Below the pieces are notes generated by a model. It did not search any database. It saw only the letters and a list, made by a program, of their open reading frames with translations, and was not told the origin of the DNA. A DNA stretch of 64,000 nt from Lamellibrachia satsuma (taxonomy: Eukaryota > Annelida > Polychaeta > Sabellida > Siboglinidae). The number at the start of each line of letters is the position of its first letter. The stretch's first letter is position 1. Location: positions 575,001-639,000 of the forward strand of contig BSQZ01000130.1 of NCBI GenBank assembly GCA_033239005.1, written 5' to 3'. The translations under genes were made by a program, and so were the position numbers. Shown piece by piece: positions 41,101 to 53,100 of this stretch.

Positions 41101-44100
41101 TTACAAGACGCGTGATAATACCTATATATTCCTGTGTCCTTGTTCCTCAGAATGAACCCGTAACTGAGATTAATTTTGAATGCAGTGGTCTGCTCCTGGA
41201 ACATTCTTTTCAAAGGCTCCTCTAGAGCGGTCGTGTCTAGACTGGTCAATCTGTAATTGAACCTGGTCTGAACAGGTCCTCTCGCTACGCGTGTTCTAAT
41301 GGTAGACCAGTGCTCCCGAACAACGTCTAACAAGTCCGTCGACAGAGCATCGGGGAAGGGAAGTCGATCGGGCGGTTCGATGGGATCTTCGACGAACGGG
41401 GGGAGGGTCGTAGTACTTTCCCATATCGACCGCTTCGGTAAAGATGGTTCGTCATCGTCATCACACGCGGTTCGAGTGTGTCTGTTCAGATGAGTGGGTG
41501 AACTGAAAGATCGGTCGCATCTCTCGCATGTGTAGGTCTTCTTTTCTTTATTGCATGCAGTTCTCGCGTGTCGCAGCAGACTGTCTCGTCTCCGAAACGA
41601 TCGACTGCATGTCTCGCAAAAGTATCTAAGTACTTTTGTGCGATCATTAAATGATGGTGCCGTTGAGTTTGTGGGTTGATCAACATATGACGTTCCGTGA
41701 CTTTCCACGTGACGTCGTAGTAGTGCATAATCTTCGAATATCTCACCACAGTGGCAGACGTGTACTCGCATCTTGTCAGCGTCTACAACTGAAGAAAAAA
41801 AAACATCTATATGTTGTGCGAGGTGGTATTTTATGAGCAGAAACAGGGTGATGGTGGTGTGTTTATGATAATTTTTTGGTACGAAAAACGCGTTAATTCG
41901 CAAGGGATACAACGTAAGTGTCGATGGTAGCATTTACACACTAGAGGTGCCACTACAAGAAAGGAACAAACGAGGTTACTATTGGAAATTAGACAGTATG
42001 TTGTTTTTAATGTTAAGGTATCGTATTTAGTTACGTATATTATAAACTCCCTGGTGACTAATAATGGAACTAACGAGGTCACTATAATGTCTCAATCGAA
42101 AGGACCAAACATAATGAAAGATTATACATTGTGTTTAATAAGTATTATACATTGTGTTTAATAAATAGTATACATTGTATTTGTTTAACCGTATAATGAA
42201 CAAACACCATAAGGCGTACACACAATTGTTATTGCTTAATAAGCAACATATGTACTATTATTATAGTTAAGTATACATTTACTACATATTTAAATGATCC
42301 AGTTTAACCTGAACATCTGGAGGTGAAGAAGTTGATTTTTAAAGTCATGCTACTGGGAATTTGGATCCAGATTATAACATTTTTATTGCAGGAAACAGTT
42401 GAGTTACACAATACTACCATGGCATTGATATTATTAAATCTAATAATGATTATACTTGTGGGTTTTCCTCCTTTAAATACATGAAGCCTGTCAAAAACTC
42501 TTAGCTAATTGAATAATTATTTATCACTGATTGATATGAAATTTATTGTCATAGGGTTAACAAAAAGATGGTTAATAAATGAAAATGCATATATTGATGA
42601 GTTGGCCGACTACAGAACTCAAGCATTCATCTTTCACGGCCCTCAAAGAATTGATGAGGAGTATCTATTTATATTTTGAAATACCAGAACTTAATCATTA
42701 TAACAGCGTATTTAGAATGTATGTTTATTGAAGTTAAGACTTGATCTAAGAAATGTAAAAAGAAATTAATAATTGGTGTTATTTATCAGCCACTAAACGT
42801 AAATATTACCGCTTTCACTAATTATAACACTAACACTATGAAATTCTCAAATTTGTAAACAAACAGTGTTTAGTGGCGACTCCAACATCAATTTGCTTAA
42901 CTACGATAGCCTACATAGATACAATGTCTGTACATTCATTTATACCTATCATCAATAAACCTACCAGAATCATTCCAACCACTGTCAAAGCAATATACAT
43001 TATACTTGGTGAATATTACCAAATGCACAGAATAATTTATTAAGATATTTTGGATCATTTCCCAATAAATTAGATTATAAAGGAAAGTTAGAAACCAGGA
43101 TATGTAATGAACAGACTATTATTACATTCAAAACTATTATAGATGAAATATGCTGGAATAAAATTTACTCGTAAAGATCTTGAAGAAGGTCATACTATAT
43201 GTCATAAAAAAGTCTACACTTTCATGTAGTGATGAGTTCTTAATTGAAGATAAATTTACACACACACACAAAAGTATATTGCTAATAAGTTGAGTGAGTA
43301 TTTTACGAATTTAAACATTGCAAAAAGAAAACAATTGTATCAAAGGGTCCTGCTGACTATTTATATGGAGTTTATAAAATTCCATGTTTCTGATACAAGC
43401 AACTATAGATGAAATACAGAAATGTATTGAGCATGTCAAAATGTTTTTCAGGGATGGGATGGGATAAAACCGAACATCATTAAACAAGTGTATTCCAGTT
43501 TGCTTGAACCACCATATTATTACCTTACTGTTTGACAATGAATATGTTCCAGATCAGCTAAAAATGTTCCCATTTTCAAGAACGTTGATGTTACATTAAT
43601 AAAAAGTGATTGACTTATTTTTAATTTTATGTTGTACTCAAAGATTTTTCTAAAGACTAATATGTGTGACAGCATAGGAAAACCAGTCACACTGTCCAAA
43701 AAAAATAAAGTTGTTTTATTTAATGCATGGAAAGTAACACCCTTTCTCATTTAAAAACAGTTTAGTGTGATCCCACTAGCATCAAAGTTATAAGAATTTA
43801 AAGAAGGCACCCGTCAAAAACGATTTAAGGAGAAAAAATTACTTGTAAAGTTGACTCAAAAAATCATCACAATTCATGTCAGCTAGCTTGGTACACTAAA
43901 ACTATTATTAAATCATGATGGGTACATTTACAATAATTTACAAAAATTACATCCAATCCAGTGCAGTGAATGTAGTTATTATTTTTGTAGCAAAAGCAAA
44001 AACATTGATATTAATAAGCAACACCCAAGAGGTAGCAATCTCTTCTTGTGATTAACTCTGAAAAGTACCGTTGTTGTGTGGCTCAGTGCCTCACAGACAC

Positions 44101-47100
44101 ACTGTCACACGGTCGTCCACGTTCGACTCATATAAGTCAGAGACAGAGTCATCGTCACTATTGCCGACTGGTCATGTTCCAAAGTAATCATTCGCAAATT
44201 CATTGAGCCTGAGTCTCCGCTTGCGATATTCTGCATGTTCATCAAAGCGTAGAGCCAACGAGCAACTTCGTTGGATCCAACCACATACGCAACCATGGAC
44301 GCAGCCATCTTGGACTTTTCGAAAATTGTAAACACGAAACGGAATTCTTGTCTTGTCTTGTAGTAATACTGGCCAACACTCCTATGGAGTCAAACGGTCA
44401 GGGTTGGGTGCGCATGCTATTTAGTCATTTCCAATTAAATCCGCTTCGATAACAGGTTGCATGTGCAGTTGAGTAATATATACATATATAAACCACAGCA
44501 GCATCAAACTAAACTAATCACTAATCGATCTACATAAACACTCTAATCCAGCTTTCTTGCGCACTGCAGTTATGAACTGCGTGATTTCTAAATAGCTTTC
44601 GAATGGTATGCTATATGTAGACGTGACAATTACTGACCAAGGTTGTAAGCCTTCGCAAAATAGTATTTTTAAAATACAGCAATTTATAATGAACTCTACG
44701 GTTACAAAAACACAAAAAAGTACAACTTTCACTTGGACAAACAGGAAACCATTTAGAGCACGTATACGTAAATATGCTAACTAAAACATCGTAATAAAAT
44801 ATCAAATAGACCCAGGCCCAGGACCCAGGCAGTGTCAGTTAGAGTCGCGCGTATTCACGATTATGATGCGTTTATGTGAAATTTCGCCTAGTGACTTCGG
44901 ACTGGTTTTTCTACACATATTGTAACGAATTGACTCTCAGAGTAGATCGATTGATAGAGTGCTTTAGCCTGCTGGTCGGAACCGGAAGAAGGACAACATG
45001 TGCTTTCGCCAGGAGTGCTGATATGATGTACACATACACTTACCCACGTAGTAAAACATTACAACTTACATGATTGTTCACGAGTTGTCATAGGTTATGC
45101 CAAAGCATTACATTGGCGACGAGGAAAGCGACTTGTGTGTGTGTGTGTGTGTGTGATGTCCGACAAATTTGAGGCGCTTAGTGGGTGAATACGCCACATT
45201 GACAGCGGCCGTAGACAATTTGTTGTTGGTGATTGCCTGGCGACGCGGCTGTCATTTGTGACTTGTGTCAGAATGTCAGGCCTGATAGGGGGTTTAGGGA
45301 AATTTGACCCCAAGACGGAAACCGTGGACTGTTACGAAGAGCGGTTAAAGCTGTATCTAGTCGCTAATAATATTTCAGCGGTGGAAGGAAATGCAGAGCG
45401 TCGAAAAGCAATTTTCTTGAGTGAGGTAGGGAAGGAAATCTTCCAAGTGCTTTCCGATTTGTTTTCTCCTGACAAGCCCGCTAACCGAACACTAGAGGAA
45501 CTCTTCACAAAATTGAAAGAGCACTACGAGCCAATTCCTAATGAGATGGCAGAATCGTTCAAATTCTGGACCCGTGTGCAGGGCTCGGGAGAGAGCATAG
45601 CTGATTATAGCTTGGCTATAAGAAAGTTAACCGTTCACGCGAATTTCCCTGACCAGAACCGGTGGTTGAGGGATCGATTTGTTACTGGGTTGAATTACAA
45701 TTATGTGCATATTCAAGAGAAACTCAGTAATATGTCGCAGCTGACATTTGAGAAAGCTGTCGAGATAGCTGTAACCATGACAATGGTCAAAGAGAGCGCA
45801 AGGCAGTTTCGCCATCCAGTGGGAGCAGCAAGTAACACTACTGCTAATACCAATCAGGGTTTTGCCAGTGTTAACCGTCTAAAGTATACCTCTAAGCCGG
45901 AGGGGGGACGTTTCCTGCCCAGAGATGGTTCGACAGGGGGGTGTATGCAGAAAGCCCCTAGACAACAATGTTGGCGTTGTGGTGGCAAGCATGCGCCACA
46001 GTCGTGCAAATTCAAGGCGGAACGGTGTTTTAGCTGTGGCAAGATAGGCCACATCGCGAAATCGAAGGCCTGTAAAGGCAAAAAGCGAGTCCGTGTCGTC
46101 ACAGAGGCGACATCAGAGGATGTGTATAATGTGTACACCGCATCGACAGTGAGCAAGGGTGGCGGCATAAAGATCCCCGTCTGTGTCGAAGACACACAAT
46201 TTAGCATGCAGCTAGATAAGCGGCAGACGTGTCGCTAGTTCCAGAAAGTTTTTATGAGAAGCACTTTAAACATCTGCCACTGCAGGCTGCTGGCATTGTT
46301 TTGAAAACATTTGATAACCAGAAGGTTGAGCTGGCAGGAAAGATTCTTGTCGACGTCAAGTATGAGGACCAACAGGTGCGACAGTTGCCTTTGTTTATAA
46401 CGAAAGGGGTGGACAAGGCGGCATTGTTTGGTCTGCAGTGGTTAGACAAGATAAAACTAGACTGGAACAAGGTGTGCAGCCTAACAGCCTCGCTGTCGGC
46501 TTTGTTAGGCAAGCACAAAGGCGTTTTCGGAAAGGAACTTGGGCTACTTAAGGGAGCGGCGGCTAAAATCTACGTAGACGATAGTCAGATCCCTAAGTTT
46601 TTCAAGCCGAGGTCGGTTCCCTATGCGATGAAGCAGAAGGTGGAGGAGGAATTGGACAGACTGACGACAATGAAGGTAATTGAACCAGTACGTTTTGCGG
46701 AGTGGGCGACACCGATAGTGCCCGTACTCAAGACCGATGGCAGCATTCGCATTTGTGGTGACTACAAGATCACAGCAAACCGAGTCTCACATTTGGAGCA
46801 GTATCCGATCCCGACCTTGGACGATCTGTGTGAGAAACTCACGGGTGGTAAACAGTTCAGCAAATTGGACTTGAGCCATGCTTACTCGCAACTGCCTCTG
46901 GATGAGGCTTCAAAGGAATTTGTCACAATAAACACTCATAAGGGGTTGTTCCGTTACAATCACCTTCCATTTGGTGTAAGCTCCGTGCCCGCAATTTTCC
47001 AACGAACAATTGAGAATATATTGCAGGGTATTCCGCATATGGCGGTCTACCTGGATGACATCATTGTGACTGGGACAACGAGAGCTCAGCACCTGGAGAC

Positions 47101-50100
47101 GTTGGACATAGTCTTGAGCAGACTGGCGGAGGCCGGTCTGAAGCTGAAACGAGAGAAGTGTACGTTCATGGCAGATGAGGTTCTCTACTTGGGTCACAGA
47201 ATTGATCAGCATGGGTTACACCCTGTGCGAGACAAGGTGGAAGCCATACAGAAGGCGAGAGAACCTGAGAATGTACCTGAGCTACAGTCATTCTTAGGTC
47301 TGCTCAACTACTACGGACGGTTTCTACCGAAACTGTCGACCGTGTTGGCGCCGTTGCATAAACTGCTGTGCAAGGACACCAAGTGGTACTGGGGGCCGCA
47401 ACAGCAGCATAGTTTCCTACAGGCGAAGGAGCTACTGTTGTCGGTGAACGTCTTGGTGCATTATGATCCGAGCAAACCTATTCTGCTGCAGTGTGACGCA
47501 TCAAATTACGGGCTAGGCGCAGTGCTTTCGCATATCATGGACGATGGTAGCGAACGCCCTGTCGGTTTTGCATCGAGAACACTCAATGCGGCTGAGAAGA
47601 ACTATTCCCAGTTAGACAAGGAAGCAGCAGCTATTATGTTCGCGTTGAATAAGTTCCACAAGCAGACGTTTCGAGATCATCACAGATCACCAGCCGTTGG
47701 TGTCACTGTTCAGTGATCTGAAGCAAGTCCCTATAACGGCTTCAGCGCGCATCCAGCGTAACGCCATTACGTTGGGTGGTTATGAGTACGAGATCAAGTA
47801 TAGGATGGGTAAACACCACGGCAATGCGGACTGTCTCAGTAGGTTGCCATTGCCCGTGACAGTTCCCGAGGTGTCTGAAGAGCGTGTGTTACTGATAGAA
47901 GGGCTAGACTGTTCACCAATGACGGCAGCGCAGATTAGACACTGCACGGGTCGTGATCCGACTCTGGCTCATGTTCGGGAATATCTGATGCGTGGCTGGC
48001 CGGTCGATGACGATACGGTCGAGTTAGCGCCGTACAGATGTCGGAGGGACGAAGTGAGTGTACAGGACGGATGTGTGTTATGGGGGGCGAGGGTCGTCAT
48101 TCCGCCTCAGTGTCGAGATGAAGTGATGCAGGAGTTGCACCAAGCTCATCCTGGCAGCAATCGTATGAAGAGCCTCGCACGTAGCTATGTTTGGTGGCCG
48201 TGTATGGACAGTCAGTTGGTAAAGTTGTGCCTGCAGTGCGATCCATGTCAGCTACACAACAAGTCACCAGCATCAGCTCCACTTCATCCCTGGGAGTGGC
48301 CAGACAAGCCATGGACCCGCATACACATTGATTTCGCTGGTCCTTTTCAAGGCAAGATGTTGCTGATAGCTATCGATGCGACTTCCAAGTGGATTGAGAC
48401 CCACATCGTGACGTCAACAACCTCATTTGCGACCATCGGCAGACTGCGCGAGATGTTCGCGCAACACGGGTTACCTGAGGTGCTAGTGTCCGATAATGCA
48501 CCTATATTTGTGGGTGAAGAGTTCGAAACATTTATGAGGAAGAACGGAATCGTTCATGTGACGTCTGCACCGTTCCACCCGGCTTCAAATGGCCTCGCTG
48601 AACGCGCAGTGCAGACGATAAAGGCAGGATTGACAAAGACGGCGGGTTGCAACATGGACGTGAAGTTACAGCGTTTCTTGTTTGGATACCGTCGCACTCC
48701 GCAGTCCACAACGGGGCTGTCACCGATGGAAGTCTTGACTCGCAGGAAGATGAGGTCAAGATTGGACCTGTTACACCCCAGCCTGCAAGGGAATGTACAG
48801 AAAAAGCAGTCACACATGAAATACTTACATGATCGAGGAGGAGGAACACAACAACGAGTTTTTAAGACGGGCGACAACGTGTACGTGAAGAACTTTGGGC
48901 CAGGACTCAAGTGGCTGATCGGCGTGATACGACATGTGACTGGTCCATTGTCATACGCGGTGGAACTTGAGGATGGCAGAGAGTGTCGCAGACACGTAGA
49001 CCATCTTCGTACTCGTCGCACGGGCAATCCGTCTACGCAGGGGCGATCGCAACTCGACATTGACGACGAGTTTCCAACACTGTCTGTCATACCGGTCGGG
49101 CCTGCCCTACCAATAGTGCCGGTGCTACCAACAGAGCCTATGTTACCGGTGGCCGCAGTAATACCAGATGAGCCAACGGTTGAAAATACCGATGATGTGC
49201 CTGGTAGTTGTGACGTGCCGACAACACACGTCGCGGACCCAACTCGTGGAACTACCCCTGTCCGGAGATCTGGCAGACAACGTGGTGTTCCAGCTTGGCA
49301 AGCAGACTATCAGATGCAGTAATAGTTCTGTCAGACCTCTACTAAGCCTAGAATGTTGGCTGTGGTCTGACAGGGAATTGTTGGTAGTCTACCCTTCAAT
49401 TCCAGTGTTATTCTTTGATATTATTTCTGAGTTATATTTTTACGTTTACGCTTAGAACGGCTGATGGAGCGTTCAAATTTATAATATATGAACACTAGAA
49501 TTTAGTTTAAAAAGTTGAGTTTTTTTCTTAAAAGGAAGGTAATGTAACGAATTGACTCTCAGAGTAGATCGATTGATAGAGTGCTTTAGCCTGCTGGTCG
49601 GAACCGGAAGAAGGACAACATGTGCTTTCGCCAGGAGTGCTGATATGATGTGCACATACACTTACCCACGTAGTAAAACATTACAACTTACATGATTGTT
49701 CACGAGTTGTCATAGGTTATGCCAAAGCATTACACATATAATAGAACATCGTAATAAAATATCAAATAGACCCGGACTGGTTTTTCTACACATATAATAA
49801 AACATCGTAATAAAATATCAAATAGACCCAGGCCCAGGACCCAGGCAGTGTCAGTTAGAGTCGCGCGTATTCACGATTATGATGCGTTTATGTGAAATTT
49901 CGCCTAGTGACTTCGGACTGGTTTTTCTACACATATAATAGATTAACTAAATATATTAAAAACATAACATACTGTCTAATTTCCAATTTGAATTTTAAAC
50001 TGACATGAACATATAAATATTAATCGGTAATATTATCATCTTACCTATTGAAGTTGCATCAGCCTCAGGTCCAACTCTCTCTTCATATGCAGCATTTTCT

Positions 50101-53100
50101 GAGCCATGGTCCGTAGGCACTCGAGTCCCAACACACGAGTATTTAAAGACCCCGGCTAACCAGACTCACAACCCCGCACGCCGACAGATCAGCCACTAAC
50201 ACAGGGGCCTGTATATTAGCCGGAAAGAGCCCGGACGAGGCCGGAATGAGCCCGGAACGAGATTGAATTGCTAATAGCTTGGATTGCGTGATCTATATAA
50301 TGATTTCACTGGAATGGGTAGTTAGATAACGTAATAATGCAACTTTCCACAAAGTGGGAAATAATTACACGTACATTAAAATATGTTTTGGGCTCCTGGA
50401 ACGATGACTTATTGACGATCGGCGGCCGTGTTTTGGCTGTTCCGTTTATTGAACATCACGTAGCGGGCGGCCTTACATTAGTGGGTTACTGTTCATACAC
50501 CATCTACTGCAGTAATACTGGTAATCACTGATTGGGATGTGTACTGGTATATGAAATAATTTATATCTAAATAAAATGGAGTAAATAAAAAATTATACAG
50601 TTTAACTACACAATTCTATACAACATCATTTTGTATAGTATGTCTGAATATGTATTATAATTTACTTTATACATTTATTACAGGTAACTATATTACACTT
50701 CTTCTGTTAACCCTTTTTCCAATACACTATTGGCCAATAAAACTTTCATTCCATGTATTGAATATTAGTGTTATATTACTTTATTATGTAACGCAATTTT
50801 TTTATAGAAAATTAAATATTTATTAAAACATTGAATGCTACATGGCACTGTTTTTAATTCTTTAGTGTTACACAATGAACATTACAACTAAATGCTTTTT
50901 AGGAGCAGCCTTTTGTTGTTGTGTTTAATGCAATTTTTTTGTGAATTTAAAAGAATAAATTATGGAATAATTATTTATGTTAGATTCTGAAATTGATACA
51001 CAATTTTATATTGGGCCTCTCTCATGTTGTGTAGCTAACGCGCCCATGTAACTATGCATACTTGTTACTGGTCAGATTACTTAATCATCGTTTGACTTGT
51101 GAATCCACTTTCACAAAATGTTCTTTGTAAATGTGCTTTGTAATGGTCAGATTATTGAATCATTGTTTGACTTGTGAATCCACTTTCACAAAATGTTCTT
51201 TGTAACTGTGCATACTAGTACTTTCATTTCGTACTTATTGTTTAATGGACCCCTTGTTTATTCAGGGTTCAGTACCTACTGCAATTACAACTCAGGCAAT
51301 CAACACCATTGTATCTCACTCTGCAATGAGCTGCTTTATTTAGTGAATAGGGGTGTGAATCTAAAAATAATTGCAAATATACTTTACTATGGAATCACTA
51401 CCCAGCAAACACATAAATTGTTTATAACATTTGATGAAGGTTATATACGTGTTATAATGAAAAAAACATTTTGTAGATGTAACTAAAATATTATGTAAAA
51501 TTTCAGAAACATCATACAGATGTTTTTTATGATAACGTAATTTTACATTTTTCGGTGATGTTTTTAAAACATCATTAAAACATTCCCAGCAAACACAATA
51601 ATGTTTTAGAAACATCAGAAAAATGTTTCCTCAAATGTCATAATAATGTTTTAGAAAATGCTATAATGATATCAAAATGTGCCATCTTTGAAAAACATTG
51701 TTGAACAATGTTTTATTAAAACATAATTATATATAACATCATAAAAACATTTTTGACAAAGGAACATAAACATCACAAAATGTAGATGGCTTTCCCCTTT
51801 TCAAGAGCAGCAAAACCTCTGTATGGCCAGTTTTATGTTCTGTTGTGAATATCAATCCTGCAAAAGTATTTCCGCTTTCTATTTCTGTTGGCGGAAACAA
51901 ACCACTTAACCTCGATTTTTTGCTAGATTCCATTAATGACTTGAATAAAGCAATTAATGAGGGCGTGGAATTTGAAGGGAAAAGGTTTAATGTAAGTGTA
52001 ACATGCATAATATGTGATGCCCAAGCAAGATCAATGGTCAAGTGCACCAAACTCTATAGTGGATATTACGGATGTGATAAGTGCTGTCAAAGAGGAAAAT
52101 ATGTTGTAAGGATGACACATCCAATGATGCCAAATCTACCAATGAGAACAGATACAGCTTTTGGGAATAAAACACAAGAAGGGCATCACAGGGGTGTATC
52201 ACCTTTCCTTCAGCTACATAATCTGGACATAATACGTGACTTTCCACTGGACTACCTCCACCAGGTTTGTTTGGTTGTCACGAAAAAGCTACTGCTTATT
52301 TGGAATAGAGGACCAAGAGCAATGTGTAGAATTTCAGCTACTCAAAATGAACAAGTTAGTGCTAACCTAATCAATATTCGTAAGGATATTCCAAGGGAAT
52401 TCGCTAGAAAGCCCAGAGGACTGGATGAAGTTGGACGGTGGAAGAGAACTGAATTTCAATTATAGTACACTGGAAAATTTGTCGTTAAAGGTACACTTCC
52501 CCAACACAACTATGACTACTTCATGGCATTAAGCATGGCCATGTGCATTTTAGTCAATTCCAAATTGACTAAACAGTATGGCAACTATGTTCACCAATTA
52601 CTGCAACATATTGTCAGCAAATGTGCAGAGCTGTATGGGAGTTCTTAGTTTATATTGTGCACACACTTGCACACATTAAAAGAAAAGCACAACACTTTGG
52701 AGATCTAGATAGTGGCGCATCAGAAAAATTAAAACTATTTATAACATATTAAAAGAAAGGTGCGGTCTGGCCGAAATCCTGCTGCCCAAATTGTGAAAAG
52801 ACTCTTCGAAGAAACACATCATGAAGAGGAGTATCCAACTCTACAATATTTTATGGAAATGTTTTTTATGATGTTAAATATATGTTATAATAAAACATAT
52901 TTAAAAAAACGTTTCTACAATGTTTCCAAGAGCCAACATTTTGATATCATTATAACTTTTTCATGATATTTCAGGGAAATGTTTTTATGATGTTATATAA
53001 TTATATGTTTTAATAAAACATTTTTCAATAACGTTTGTACAATGCTTCTAAGAGTCAACATTTTAACATCAATATAGCATTTTCAAAAACATCATGGATA

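Larger units (their letters stand above)
44921..49734 (+). mobile_element. Ty3/Gypsy LTR retrotransposon, young
   Basis: Two 192-bp LTRs (44921-45112 and 49543-49734), each TGTAAC...ATTACA, differ at one position that I can see (GTACAC against GTGCAC). CATAT duplicates at 44916-44920 and 49735-49739, a 5-bp target duplication. A primer-binding site (TTGGCGACGAGG) follows the 5' LTR at 45113 and a purine tract (AAAAGGAAGG) precedes the 3' LTR. Internal order gag, protease, RT, RNase H, integrase is Ty3/Gypsy. No env-like frame. Confidence 0.95.
44781..49945. repeat. Tandem target repeat around the Gypsy element
   Basis: A unit of about 140 bp (CATCGTAATAAAATATCAAA ... GGACTGGTTTTTCTACACAT) occurs at 44787-44920, in internally deleted form at 49747-49800, and in full at 49800-49940. 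The LTR element sits at the end of the first unit. Confidence 0.88.

Noticed and set aside
37473..41225. Several plus-strand frames of 100-180 codons
   Set aside because: Antisense shadows of the PolB gene, which has the motifs on the minus strand.
44105..44335. 76-codon minus frame with several Met
   Set aside because: No domain, splice site or neighbouring exon; kept only as a note.
45133..45155. GT repeat as a regulatory site in the Gypsy leader
   Set aside because: A short microsatellite; nothing indicates function.
50055..50120. Short minus frame [20 protein letters not shown] ending at TAG before GTAAGA
   Set aside because: Looks like a tiny exon, but has a stop at the donor, no upstream exon and no family.
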